NCBI GenBank assembly: GCA_017437925.1
Contig: JAFRWQ010000115.1
Coordinates: 1-15,248, forward strand
Length of the DNA stretch: 15,248 bases
Direction of reading: 5' to 3'
Origin: Bacillota bacterium
GTDB lineage: Bacteria > Bacillota_A > Clostridia > Peptostreptococcales > Anaerovoracaceae
Shown: positions 1 to 6,451 of the stretch, piece after piece
How positions within the stretch are numbered: the stretch's first letter is position 1
How the letters are laid out: each line of letters starts with the position of its first letter
Translations under genes and position numbers: made by a program
The notes under the pieces: generated by a model
Told to the model about the DNA's origin: nothing
Database searches by the model: none
Seen by the model: the letters and a program-made list of their open reading frames with translations, nothing else

Positions 1-1169
1 CTCTGCAGATCGCCCTGGGTGCCCAGCAGGGACTGACGGGTCTCGGCGTTTCTCTCATAGCTGAAGGAGGGATCCTCTTCCTTGAGCTTGGCGATGCCCG
101 CGGCTACCTTGGCGTCGTCGCCCTTGGCCTTGGACTCGATGGCGGTGAAAAGGGTGGGCTGGGGGAATTCGATCTTGTCGAACTTGATATCGCTGCCTTT
201 CTCGGTCAGGGTGTCACCGGTCTGGGTGAACTGAAGCTTGGCAAGAGCCACGATGTCTCCGGGCAGGACCTGGGGGCACTCGCCCTGGGTCTTGCCGCGC
301 AGGAAGAACATGGAGCCCAGCTTCTCTTCCTTCTCGGCGTTGTTGTTATAGATGGTCATGGCCGGTACCAGCTTGCCGCTGATGACCTTCGCGAGGGAGA
401 TCTTGCCCAGGAAGGGGTCGGCTATGGTCTTGAAGACGAAGGCGGTGTTGGGGCCGTCCTTTACTTCGAACCTGGGAGCATACTTGAGTATGGCGTCGAG
501 AAGTTCCTTGACTCCGGTGCCCTTGACGGCGGAAATGGTGAAGACGGGAGCGATGTCGCAGTTTGCGATGCCGGTCATGAGACCCTTGGCGAGCTCCTCT
601 TCGGTGAACTCCTCACCCTCGAAGAACTTCTCCATCAGTTCCTCGTCGGTCTCGGCTATCGCTTCGTTGAGGGCGTCGGCATCGTTCATGTCGACGACGG
701 AGGTTCCGAACTTGTCCTTGAGGGCTCCGAGGACCTCGTCTACGTTGACGTTCTCCTTATCGATCTTGTTGATGACGAAGAAGCGGGGAACGTTGAACTG
801 CTTGCAGCTGTTCCAGGCCTTTTCGGTGCCGACCTGCACGCCGGAGGAGGCGTCTACGAATATCGCGGCCGCTTCGGCACCGCGCAGAGCGCAGTTGACC
901 TCGCCAACGAAATCGAATACGCCCGGGGCATCGAGGAAGTTGATCTTGTTCTTGTTGTACTCGACGGGGACGATGGAGAGCCCGATGGAATAGTGCTTCT
1001 CGATCTCCATTTTGTCGAAGTCGGATACGGTGTTGCCGTCCTCGACCTTGCCCATCCTGCTGATGGCGCCGGTCGCCAGCAGGGCCGCTTCAAGGAATGT
1101 GGTCTTGCCGCTGCCTCCGTGTCCGAGCAGTGCGACGTTTCTGATGGTTTCGCTGTTGTAGCCTTTCAT
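1..1169 (-). CDS. Elongation factor G-like GTPase (EF-G2 type), 3' end cut by window edge
   Basis: Reading from an ATG at 1169-1167, 389 codons are open to the left edge with no stop; the C-terminal part lies outside. The N-terminus MKGYNSETIRNVALLGH leads into a P-loop GHGGSGKT (residues 16-23), a G3 motif DAPG (80-83), a G4 motif NKID (134-137), then a beta-barrel domain II. This order and the GHGGSGKT form of the P-loop match the second type of EF-G found beside canonical fusA in many Clostridia, full length roughly 680-700 residues. Canonical EF-G has DTPGH in G3; here it is DAPGVFDF, so the catalytic histidine position is valine, and switch I has SIGLSI instead of RGITI. The start is fixed by GGAGG (rc of 1181-1186) 11 nt upstream. 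It probably acts on the ribosome, but its exact role cannot be told. It is downstream of asnS on the same strand with its own candidate promoter. Confidence 0.88.
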   Translation of the reverse strand, partial: MKGYNSETIRNVALLGHGGSGKTTFLEAALLATGAISRMGKVEDGNTVSDFDKMEIEKHYSIGLSIVPVEYNKNKINFLDAPGVFDFVGEVNCALRGAEAAAIFVDASSGVQVGTEKAWNSCKQFNVPRFFVINKIDKENVNVDEVLGALKDKFGTSVVDMNDADALNEAIAETDEELMEKFFEGEEFTEEELAKGLMTGIANCDIAPVFTISAVKGTGVKELLDAILKYAPRFEVKDGPNTAFVFKTIADPFLGKISLAKVISGKLVPAMTIYNNNAEKEEKLGSMFFLRGKTQGECPQVLPGDIVALAKLQFTQTGDTLTEKGSDIKFDKIEFPQPTLFTAIESKAKGDDAKVAAGIAKLKEEDPSFSYERNAETRQSLLGTQGDLQ

Positions 1170-1233
1170 ATTCTTAAAATTCCTCCAAAATTATTTTGCT
1201 CTCAGGGCGGACCCCATAAATCCGCCGTCTTTC

Positions 1234-1263
1234 AGTATATCACAGGCCCTGCTTTCCAGTAAA
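1234..1263 (-). promoter_or_regulatory. Candidate promoter of the EF-G-like gene
   Basis: On the minus strand, TATACT (rc of 1234-1239) lies 18 bp from TTTACT (rc of 1258-1263). The -10 is good and the -35 is partial. A 6-bp hairpin, GGCGGA/TCCGCC with a 9-nt loop (1206-1226), would sit at the very 5' end of the transcript. The -35 lies just beyond the asnS stop codon, so some readthrough from asnS is also possible. Confidence 0.45.
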
Positions 1264-1275
1264 GCCGAAATATCG

Positions 1276-2682
1276 CTAAAAATCAGCGGTTCTCGGTGTT
1301 CTGGGGAAGGGGATCACGTCTCTGATGTTGGACATGCCGGTCAGGTACATGATCATGCGTTCGAAGCCCAGCCCGTAGCCGGAGTGCTTGACGCCGCCGT
1401 ACTTTCTCAGCTCCAGATACCACCAGTAGGTCTTCTCGTCCATGCCCAGCTTGTGTATCTTGTCGAGGAGCACGTCGTAGCGCTCTTCCCTCTGGCTTCC
1501 GCCGACTATCTCGCCGACTCCGGGCACCAGCAGGTCGCAGGCCGCGACGGTCTTTCCGTCCTCGTTCTCCCTCATGTAGAAGGCCTTGATGGCGGAGGGA
1601 TAGTCGGTGAGGAAGACGGGGGCCTTGAAGACCTCTTCGGTCAGATACCTTTCGTGCTCGCTCTGAAGGTCCATGCCCCAGCCGGTGATCTTGTAGTCGA
1701 ACTTATGGCCTTCGGCCTGGGCTTTTTCGAGTATTTCGATAGCCTTCGTATAGGTCAGGCGGACGAAATCGCTGTTCAGCACGTGGTGGAGCCTGTCGAG
1801 AAGGCCCTTGTCGATGAAGCTGTTGAAGAACTTCATCTCTTCGGGGCAGTTCTCGAGGGTGTAGCTGATGATGTATTTCACCATGTCCTCGATGACGTCC
1901 ATGTTCTGCTGAAGGTCGCAGAAGGCCATCTCGGGCTCTATCATCCAGAACTCGCTGGCATGGCGGGCGGTGTTGGAATTCTCGGCCCTGAAGGTGGGTC
2001 CGAAGGTGTAGGTGTTTTTAAAGGCCAGGGCGAAGATCTCGGCCTCCAGCTGGCCGCTGACGGTGAGGTTGGCCGACTTTCCGAAGAAGTCCTTGTCGTA
2101 GTCGACGCTGCCGTCCTCGGTTTTGGGGACGTTGTCAAGGTCTAAGGTGGTCACCCTGAACATTTCGCCGGCGCCTTCCGCGTCGGAGGCGGTGATGATG
2201 GGTGGATGGGCGTAGACAAAGCCCCTCTCCTGGAAGAACTTGTGGATGGCATAGGCCGCGACGCTCCTCACCCTGAAGACGGCGCTGAAGGTGTTGGTCC
2301 TGGGGCGCAGGTGGGCCTGGGTCCTCAGGTACTCGAGGGTGTGGCGCTTGTTCTGGATGGGGTAGTCGGTGTCGGAGGGAGCTTCGACTGTGACCGAGTC
2401 TGCCTTGAGCTCGAAGGGCTGCTTGGCCCCCGGGGTGAGGACCAGGGTCCCGCTCACGGAGAGGGCGGTGGCGAGGGGCAGCCTGGCCACCTCTTCGAAG
2501 TTGTCTATGAGCTCTGCCTCATAGACCACCTGCAGCGACTTGAAATAGGTTCCGTCGTTGAGCTCGATGAATCCGAATTTATTGGAATTGCGGTTGGTGC
2601 GAATCCAGCCGCATACATTGATCTTCTGGTCTGCGTATTTGGCGGGATCGCTGAAAATTAGCCTTAGTTCTGTGGTTTTCAT
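1276..2682 (-). CDS. asnS: Asparaginyl-tRNA synthetase
   Basis: This 468-residue cytosolic class IIb aminoacyl-tRNA synthetase charges tRNA-Asn with asparagine. An OB-fold anticodon-binding domain occupies about residues 20-105 ([13 protein letters not shown], then FIELNDGT). The catalytic domain follows: motif 1 around 138-163 ending in HPPIIT, motif 2 with FRAE at 231-234 followed by [16 protein letters not shown], and motif 3 GYGLGFER at 435-442. The ending [11 protein letters not shown] is typical of AsnRS. The asparagine-type spacing and the SNTARHxxEFWM segment separate it from AspRS. Length matches the bacterial family (about 460-470). The start is supported by GGGAGG 10 nt upstream. 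Its promoter is read at 2737-2764. No T-box is present: the leader is only about 48 nt and lacks the T-box sequence. Confidence 0.97.
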   Translation of the reverse strand: MKTTELRLIFSDPAKYADQKINVCGWIRTNRNSNKFGFIELNDGTYFKSLQVVYEAELIDNFEEVARLPLATALSVSGTLVLTPGAKQPFELKADSVTVEAPSDTDYPIQNKRHTLEYLRTQAHLRPRTNTFSAVFRVRSVAAYAIHKFFQERGFVYAHPPIITASDAEGAGEMFRVTTLDLDNVPKTEDGSVDYDKDFFGKSANLTVSGQLEAEIFALAFKNTYTFGPTFRAENSNTARHASEFWMIEPEMAFCDLQQNMDVIEDMVKYIISYTLENCPEEMKFFNSFIDKGLLDRLHHVLNSDFVRLTYTKAIEILEKAQAEGHKFDYKITGWGMDLQSEHERYLTEEVFKAPVFLTDYPSAIKAFYMRENEDGKTVAACDLLVPGVGEIVGGSQREERYDVLLDKIHKLGMDEKTYWWYLELRKYGGVKHSGYGLGFERMIMYLTGMSNIRDVIPFPRTPRTADF

Positions 2683-2711
2683 GGCGTATTTCCTCCCTTG
2701 CTGACAGATTT

Positions 2712-2723
2712 GGCCCGAAGGCC
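2712..2723 (-). other. UUCG-tetraloop hairpin in asnS leader
   Basis: The asnS leader contains GGCC-UUCG-GGCC, a 4-bp stem closed by the very stable C(UUCG)G tetraloop. It lies about 7-18 nt from the predicted 5' end of the mRNA. A 5'-terminal stem of this kind may slow RNA decay; that role is inference. Its bases overlap the left arm of the inverted repeat at 2717-2757. Confidence 0.45.
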
Positions 2724-2757
2724 GCGTAACATTAGAATTATATCCTAAGCGGCCTTC
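2717..2757. repeat. 9-bp inverted repeat flanking the asnS -10 box (possible operator)
   Basis: GAAGGCCGC (2717-2725) and GCGGCCTTC (2749-2757) are perfect inverted copies separated by 23 bp. The asnS -10 box (2737-2742) lies between the arms. One arm is in the -35/-10 spacer and the other just inside the predicted transcript, so the two arms cannot pair in asnS mRNA. A DNA-level operator is therefore one reading; chance in GC-rich DNA is the other. Confidence 0.4.
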
Positions 2758-2764
2758 ATTTCAA
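2737..2764 (-). promoter_or_regulatory. asnS promoter
   Basis: On the minus strand TTGAAA (rc of 2759-2764) is followed after 16 bp by a consensus TATAAT (rc of 2737-2742). Predicted start of transcription is near 2730, giving a leader of about 48 nt before asnS. Confidence 0.75.
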
Positions 2765-2819
2765 GCCGAATATGCGCCAAAACGGGGCTTTGGGGGAGGC
2801 TTTTTTATGGGCGGAGCAC

Positions 2820-2845
2820 AAAAAACCCGGTCCTTGCGGACCGGG
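2820..2845 (-). terminator. Intrinsic terminator of the YegP-family gene
   Basis: A perfect 8-bp stem CCCGGTCC/GGACCGGG with a 4-nt loop (2826-2845) is followed on the minus strand by six T (complement of 2820-2825). It lies 22 bp beyond the stop codon at 2868 and separates this gene from asnS. Confidence 0.9.
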
Positions 2846-2867
2846 AGGCTTTGCCGGGCTTTGCGCC

Positions 2868-3239
2868 TTATTTTTCGAGCTTCTCGATCTCGGCGTCGGG
2901 CGCGTTCTTCTTTACGCTCTCGATGCCGTTGAGGCAGGAGGGCTTGGCCTTGTAGCCTTCGGAGGCAAGGATGATCTCGCCGTTGCGGGCCTTGAGGCGG
3001 AAGCGGAACTCACCGGCCTTGTCGGTGTAGACTTCGAACTTGGGATGTTTTACCTCTTCGGGGGTCTCGACGGTAAGATCCTGCACTCCGCCTGCGGAGC
3101 ACTTTCTTACGCTCTCGATGCCCTTATTGAGGGCTGCCATGGTGGTATAGACTTCGCTGGAGCCTATGACCTGGCCGTTGCCGGCTACCAGATTGAAGTG
3201 GAATCCGGTCTTGGTCTCTTTTACGACGAATTTGCCCAT
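2868..3239 (-). CDS. YegP family protein with two tandem DUF1508 repeats
   Basis: This 123-residue soluble protein is built of two copies of the DUF1508 fold. The first covers about residues 4-46 (GFHFNLVAGNGQVIGSSEVY, then GIESVRK). The second covers about 67-112 (EFRFRLKARNGEIILASEGY, then GIESVKK). Both show the family signature FxLxAxNGxxIxxSExY...GIxSVxxNA. Tandem-duplicated YegP proteins of about 110-125 residues are widespread in bacteria and have no settled biochemical function. The start is supported by AAAAGGAG 8 nt upstream. It has its own candidate promoter and a strong terminator, so it is probably monocistronic. A short charged tail (AEIEKLEK) ends the protein. Confidence 0.92.
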   Translation of the reverse strand: MGKFVVKETKTGFHFNLVAGNGQVIGSSEVYTTMAALNKGIESVRKCSAGGVQDLTVETPEEVKHPKFEVYTDKAGEFRFRLKARNGEIILASEGYKAKPSCLNGIESVKKNAPDAEIEKLEK

Positions 3240-3283
3240 TATATTTCTCCTTTTCTAAAAAGATATAGAGGCTTTATTAAATT

Positions 3284-3312
3284 ATTGTAGCAGATACACG
3301 GAATTTAATCCA
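3284..3312 (-). promoter_or_regulatory. Candidate promoter of the YegP-family gene
   Basis: On the minus strand a good -10, TACAAT (rc of 3284-3289), is 17 bp from a weak -35, TGGATT (rc of 3307-3312). The region is AT-rich. No terminator is visible between the lysR stop at 3344 and this site, so lysR transcripts may run into this gene. Confidence 0.5.
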
Positions 3313-3343
3313 TATATTAAGCAAAAATTACAGAAAAATCGCT

Positions 3344-4243
3344 TTATTCTACGTATGTTTTTATAAACTCCAGGAAGCTTGAGGCCGCCGCCGAAAGGAC
3401 GCTGTCCTTGACGGTGACTATGCTGCGGGAGGCCTTAAGCTCGTCCTTTATTATTTCGTCGTCCGAAGAGAGGGGAAGGCAGACGCAGTCCCCGGTCTCG
3501 CCGGGCTCTCCCTCGCCCATCCTGACTATGGCGACGGCGACTCCGGCCTCCGCCCACATCATGGGGTTGCTCCTGGAGGTCGAAACGCTCATAATGCCCG
3601 GCGATATGCCTTCTCTTTGGAAGATGTCGTCCAAAAGCCCCACTATGCCGCGGGATATGGCAAGGGGCGCCTTTTCAAGGGCTGAGACGGAAAGCTCGTC
3701 CGCCTGGGCGTCTATCCAGGGGTTGTCCCTTCTCACATAGGCGCAGACCCTCTCCTTCCGGGTAAGGACCTCGGTGAGGAAGGGGGGTATCCTGCCGGGA
3801 TACCTCACTATGCCTATCTCTATGACCCCGGAGCGGAGCTTTTCCATGATCTCCATGGAACTCTCCTCGTAGATCTCAAAGCGCATGTTGGGGTTCTCGG
3901 CCCTGAAGCCCTGCAGCAGCCTGTTGGAATAAAGGTCGGGATAGGCCTGGGTGATCCCGAGCCTCAGGCTGCCCCTGGAGCCTTCGATCCCCGCGTCTAT
4001 CTCCTTGTGGGCGGCGTCGACCAGAGCGACTATGTCCTTTGCCTTTCTGTAGAGTATGCGGCCGGCGCCTGTGAGCTCGAGGCGGCGGGACGATCTGATG
4101 AAGAGGGGCGTTCCGAACTCCTCTTCGAACTGCTTCAGCTGGTTGCTTAAGGCCGACTGGGCGACGTGGAGGGACCTTGCCGCGGCGGAAAGGGTGCCCA
4201 GTTCGACTATCTCTATATAATTGCGGTAAAAATCAATATTCAT
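3344..4243 (-). CDS. LysR family transcriptional regulator
   Basis: The 299-residue protein has an N-terminal winged helix-turn-helix (about 1-60: FYRNYIEIVELGTLSAAARS, then VAQSALSNQLKQFEEEFGTPLF, then LELTGAGRILY) and a LysR substrate-binding domain from about residue 92 (GSLRLGIT). The usual LysR length is about 300. The reading frame stays open upstream to an ATG at 4351, but the start at 4243 is chosen because the family's N-terminus begins there, AAAGGCGG lies upstream, and the predicted promoter (4278-4306) would leave the upstream ATG untranscribed. A strong promoter faces the other way at 4378-4406, the normal arrangement for a LysR protein and its target. The target here appears to be an RNA, not a protein. 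Effector and targets are unknown. Confidence 0.93.
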   Translation of the reverse strand: MNIDFYRNYIEIVELGTLSAAARSLHVAQSALSNQLKQFEEEFGTPLFIRSSRRLELTGAGRILYRKAKDIVALVDAAHKEIDAGIEGSRGSLRLGITQAYPDLYSNRLLQGFRAENPNMRFEIYEESSMEIMEKLRSGVIEIGIVRYPGRIPPFLTEVLTRKERVCAYVRRDNPWIDAQADELSVSALEKAPLAISRGIVGLLDDIFQREGISPGIMSVSTSRSNPMMWAEAGVAVAIVRMGEGEPGETGDCVCLPLSSDDEIIKDELKASRSIVTVKDSVLSAAASSFLEFIKTYVE

Positions 4244-4272
4244 AAAGCTTGACCGCCTTTCTATACCGATTA

Positions 4273-4287
4273 GTGATAGTATATCAC
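4273..4287. promoter_or_regulatory. Inverted repeat over the lysR -10 box (candidate autoregulatory site)
   Basis: GTGATA-GTA-TATCAC is a perfect 6-bp inverted repeat with a 3-bp centre. It covers the lysR -10 box (4278-4283). LysR proteins commonly repress their own gene from a dyad at the promoter, so this is a candidate site; binding is not shown. Confidence 0.45.
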
Positions 4288-4306
4288 AGAAAATCAGATA
4301 GTTCAA
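4278..4306 (-). promoter_or_regulatory. lysR promoter
   Basis: On the minus strand TTGAAC (rc of 4301-4306), a 17-bp spacer and TATACT (rc of 4278-4283) give a near-consensus promoter. Predicted transcription start is near 4271, about 28 nt before the chosen lysR start codon. Confidence 0.75.
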
Positions 4307-4377
4307 GACGGGCGTATCTCTCTTTATGATGATTATGAGGGTCTCTGCCACGGCAAGGCCCTGTTTTTAAAAAAAAC

Positions 4378-4406
4378 TTGACATCGGACTTTGAGTCTGT
4401 TATATT
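4378..4406 (+). promoter_or_regulatory. Strong promoter of the LysR-divergent RNA
   Basis: TTGACA (4378-4383, full consensus), 17-bp spacer, TATATT (4401-4406), preceded by an A-tract (4369-4376) resembling an UP element. It is the best -35 in the window. Predicted transcription start is near 4413. It faces away from the lysR promoter, with the two -35 boxes about 70 bp apart. Confidence 0.8.
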
Positions 4407-4412
4407 TTCATT

Positions 4413-4589
4413 GTTAGTTAGCCGATGCTAACTGAGCGGCGCGATCCAAGAGACAGGATACGGCAGCCGCGTATACCGAAACTATTGCCTATAACCCTCC
4501 TACTTCATTTCAGAAGCCTTTCCGGGCCTGCGGTCTTACTCCTTCTTGTTCACCCGCAAAACTGCGCAGGCCCGGTTATAAGGTTTTTT
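4413..4589 (+). ncRNA. Candidate small RNA divergent from lysR
   Basis: A strong promoter (4378-4406) and a strong intrinsic terminator (4514-4589) delimit a transcript of about 177 nt with no convincing protein. Folding by eye gives hairpin 1 at 4414-4435 (7-bp core AGTTAGC/GCTAACT, loop CGAU, plus two weaker pairs) and hairpin 2 at about 4437-4470 (CGGC/GCCG outer stem, inner ATCC/GGAT around AAGAGACA). A mostly unpaired stretch at about 4471-4513 contains CCCTCCT (4495-4501). Hairpin 3 is the terminator, whose 32-nt loop contains ACTCCTTCTT (4538-4547). Both C/U-rich stretches are anti-Shine-Dalgarno-like, as in several Gram-positive regulatory RNAs. It does not match 6S RNA, SRP RNA, tmRNA or a riboswitch class I recognise. 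It lies next to a LysR gene, as OxyS does to oxyR. A short open frame at 4425-4607 runs through the terminator, lacks a ribosome site, and is judged non-coding. Confidence 0.6.
4514..4589 (+). terminator. Intrinsic terminator of the LysR-divergent RNA
   Basis: A perfect 11-bp stem CCGGGCCTGCG (4522-4532)/CGCAGGCCCGG (4565-4575) is extended by CCTT (4517-4520)/AAGG (4580-4583) across a small internal loop, then six T (4584-4589). The loop is unusually long (32 nt). The T-run overlaps the stop codon (4588-4590) of the convergent amidotransferase gene. There is no T-run on the minus strand. Confidence 0.85.
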
Positions 4590-5319
4590 ATTTGCACATT
4601 TCGATGAAATACCTGAACAGAGGATCGGACGACGGTCCTTCGGCGGGCTCGGGCGCGTCCCCCCTCATCTTTTCGGGGTGGAACTGAAATCCTATGACGG
4701 GCAGGCTCTCATGCTCAAAGGCTTCTATGAGGCCGTCTTCGGACCTGGCTGTGACCTTAAGGGCTGCCCCCGGGGTCACCGCGCAGTCCCTGTGGTAGCT
4801 GTTGACCGAGAATTCGCGGCCGAAGAGCCTTTCGAGCGCGCTTCCCTCTTCCGCGATGACCTTGTGGGAGATACCGTTGCTGTGGTCGTACTTATGATCT
4901 CTTGGGAAATCCAGCATGTTTTTCCCGCCTTCGGCGGCGTTTATGAGCTGAAAGCCCCTGCATATGCCCATGACGGGCTTTTTTCTTTTGCAGAACTCGC
5001 GGTAGAGGGCGAGCTCCAGCTCGTCCCTTGCGGGGAAGCAGCCTTTGGCGAGATAAGCGATCTCCTGTGGATCTCCCCCGGCCAGATGGGTCAGGGTCTC
5101 CCCGAAATACCGGGGATGGACGCTCTCGCCCCCGGTGATCATGAGGCCGTCGGCAATTTCGGCGTATCCTTCCGCAAGCCTTGCGGAGCAGGCGGCAAGG
5201 GGTATTCCGCCCGCTGCTTCGACCGCGCTCATGTAGCTCCTGTTGAGCTGCAGCATGGGCTGGTTCGCCCCGGGATGGACCTTTATGCTTCCGGTTATGA
5301 GTATGATCTTTCCGCTCAT
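4588..5319 (-). CDS. Class I glutamine amidotransferase, gamma-glutamyl-GABA hydrolase (PuuD-like, peptidase C26) family
   Basis: This 243-residue cytosolic hydrolase has the full C26 signature: GLMITGGESVHPRYFGE (58-74, the family's GGxDVxPxxYGE with small changes), nucleophile Cys120 in GICRGFQLINA, and His214/Glu216 in GFQFHPEKM. Family members release glutamate from gamma-glutamyl amides such as gamma-glutamyl-GABA; other members have different gamma-glutamyl substrates, so the exact substrate here is open. Length is normal (about 240-255). The start follows GAAGGAAG. The gene begins 40 bp after the stop of the RpiR regulator on the same strand, with no terminator between, so the two are probably one operon. 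The stop codon overlaps the T-run of the convergent RNA terminator, and no terminator of its own is visible. Confidence 0.9.
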   Translation of the reverse strand: MSGKIILITGSIKVHPGANQPMLQLNRSYMSAVEAAGGIPLAACSARLAEGYAEIADGLMITGGESVHPRYFGETLTHLAGGDPQEIAYLAKGCFPARDELELALYREFCKRKKPVMGICRGFQLINAAEGGKNMLDFPRDHKYDHSNGISHKVIAEEGSALERLFGREFSVNSYHRDCAVTPGAALKVTARSEDGLIEAFEHESLPVIGFQFHPEKMRGDAPEPAEGPSSDPLFRYFIEMCK

Positions 5320-5359
5320 TTTCTTCCTTCTTTCGTTTACGCTTTTAAGGCGCCGGGCT

Positions 5360-6199
5360 TCAGCAGATCGAGAACTCCTTGAAGAGCTCCTCGGTCTTTT
5401 TCATGTGCTCAAGGGCCGCGCCGCCGTACTTCATGGCGACGGCGCTGCAGAAGTAGTTGGCGAGGCATACCGGCGCCGCCGAAGAGTTCTTTACCCCGTA
5501 GGCGTTGACACGGCAGGGCAGGACCAGGTCCGCGTACTCCCTTATGCCGTCTTCGGGCTCTGAAGTCACCAGTATCACCTTCGTTCCCTGCTCTTTGAGC
5601 CTTGATAGTATCTGTATGGCCTGCTTCGTGTACCTTTGGAAGGCGTATACGACGCAGACGTCGCCGTCTTTGAGCGAGAGCAGCGACTCGACCCCCTCGT
5701 TGAGGCCGGCGTCAAGAATAAAGACGTTGCTCCTCACCGAAAGCAGGCGGGTGTAGGTGTAGTGGGCCAGGGCGAAGGACTCCCTCATGCCGAAGCAGAA
5801 GACCCGCTCCGCGGCCGAAAGCAGGCGGACGGCCTCTTCGAGGCTCTCTTCGCTCAGGTCCCTGAAGGTCTCCTGTATGCAGAGTATGTCCATGCGTATG
5901 GTGCGGGCCAGCAGCTCGTTGCTGACCCCCTGCCCTATGGCCCTGTTGTACTTTTCGGGAAGGTCGGGCTGGTACTTCATGTCGTCCCGCAGGGACTCCT
6001 GAAAATCCCTGAAGCCTTTAAAGCCCAGGCGGCGGCAGAAGCGCAGCACCGTGGTGGTGCTGACCTCAGCCTCTTTGGCGACCCTTTCGAGGGTGTTTAG
6101 GGCGAAGCTGTTGTGGTGGCCGAAAAAATAGGAGGCGACCTTCGCTTCGGTCTTGCTCATTCTGTCGAGGTTCAGGTTTATGAGATCTATGGTGTTCAT
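5360..6199 (-). CDS. MurR/RpiR family transcriptional regulator (HTH + SIS)
   Basis: The 279-residue protein has an N-terminal HTH_6 domain (about 1-75; NTLERVAKEAEVSTTTVLRF, then LGFKGFRDF) and a SIS phosphosugar-binding-type domain (about 125-255; AERVFCFGMRESFALA, then DGDVCVVYAFQRYTKQAI, then GTKVILVTSEP). Length is typical (about 270-290). RpiR regulators bind paired sites and respond to a small ligand through the SIS domain; the ligand here is unknown. The start ATG at 6199 has only a modest ribosome site (GGGGAC). It is first gene of a two-gene operon with the amidotransferase and is divergent from the cyclodeaminase-like/permease operon, so it is the natural candidate to control both. 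The canonical SIS sugar-contact serines are only partly visible, so the ligand may be an amino-acid derivative; this is inference. Confidence 0.93.
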   Translation of the reverse strand: MNTIDLINLNLDRMSKTEAKVASYFFGHHNSFALNTLERVAKEAEVSTTTVLRFCRRLGFKGFRDFQESLRDDMKYQPDLPEKYNRAIGQGVSNELLARTIRMDILCIQETFRDLSEESLEEAVRLLSAAERVFCFGMRESFALAHYTYTRLLSVRSNVFILDAGLNEGVESLLSLKDGDVCVVYAFQRYTKQAIQILSRLKEQGTKVILVTSEPEDGIREYADLVLPCRVNAYGVKNSSAAPVCLANYFCSAVAMKYGGAALEHMKKTEELFKEFSIC

Positions 6200-6237
6200 C
6201 GCTTTGTCCCCGCTGTACGCTAATATTTTTTTCTTTT

Positions 6238-6266
6238 ATTTTAATCCGGCGGACCCGCTTAATCAA
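6238..6266 (-). promoter_or_regulatory. rpiR-type regulator promoter
   Basis: On the minus strand TTGATT (rc of 6261-6266), 17-bp spacer, TAAAAT (rc of 6238-6243). Predicted transcription start is near 6232, about 33 nt upstream of the RpiR start codon. Confidence 0.65.
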
Positions 6267-6320
6267 GGCTTCGGCAAGCGTTTTCCTTTATTTTGCCCCG
6301 ATTTTGTATTATTTTGACGG

Positions 6321-6358
6321 CAAATCGAAGATTAGAAAAAGTAAATACTACAAATCGA
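6321..6358. repeat. CAAATCGA direct repeat pair in the divergent region
   Basis: CAAATCGA occurs at 6321-6328 and again at 6351-6358, a 30-bp period (about three helical turns). An inverted partial copy, CGATTT, lies at 6299-6304. The second copy overlaps the end of the 17-bp repeat at 6336-6352. Possible protein-binding words in the control region; they may also be chance. Confidence 0.35.
6336..6352 (+). promoter_or_regulatory. Candidate operator copy 1
   Basis: AAAAAGTAAATACTACA. It contains the small palindrome AGTA-AA-TACT. It lies about 100 bp upstream of the predicted plus-strand transcription start and about 70 bp upstream of the -35 of the divergent regulator gene. It matches copy 2 at 16 of 17 positions. 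Confidence 0.55.
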
Positions 6359-6413
6359 CCGCCGGCGGCGGACGAAAACCGCCCGAATAAAGGCTTTTGC
6401 GAGCACGGGCTTA

Positions 6414-6442
6414 TTGACTTTCGCCTTTTTCGGTGCAATAAT
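6414..6442 (+). promoter_or_regulatory. Promoter of the cyclodeaminase-like/permease operon
   Basis: TTGACT (6414-6419), 17-bp spacer, AATAAT (6437-6442). Predicted transcription start is near 6449, about 50 nt before the first start codon. Candidate operator copy 2 begins just downstream. Confidence 0.65.
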
Positions 6443-6451
6443 CGAATCATA

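Noticed and set aside
1384..2145. 253-codon open frame opposite asnS
   Set aside because: Antisense shadow of a GC-rich conserved gene; hydrophobic, repetitive composition and no ribosome site. The same applies to 13518-14423 and 7034-7951.
2683..2736. T-box riboswitch for asnS
   Set aside because: The leader is only about 48 nt; no specifier loop, no T-box sequence and no antiterminator/terminator pair.
4244..4351. 36-residue N-terminal extension of the LysR regulator
   Set aside because: It would start upstream of the predicted promoter, lacks a ribosome site, and is foreign to the LysR fold; the start at 4243 fits family length and signals.
4413..4589. 6S RNA, SRP RNA, tmRNA or a known riboswitch
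   Set aside because: No end-to-end closing stem with central bubble as in 6S, no SRP GGAA-loop motif, no tRNA-like ends, and no aptamer motif recognised; no plus-strand gene follows for a riboswitch to control.
4425..4607. 60-codon plus-strand open frame within the LysR-divergent transcript
   Set aside because: No ribosome binding site, begins in the loop of hairpin 1, and runs through the intrinsic terminator and T-run into the end of the convergent gene.
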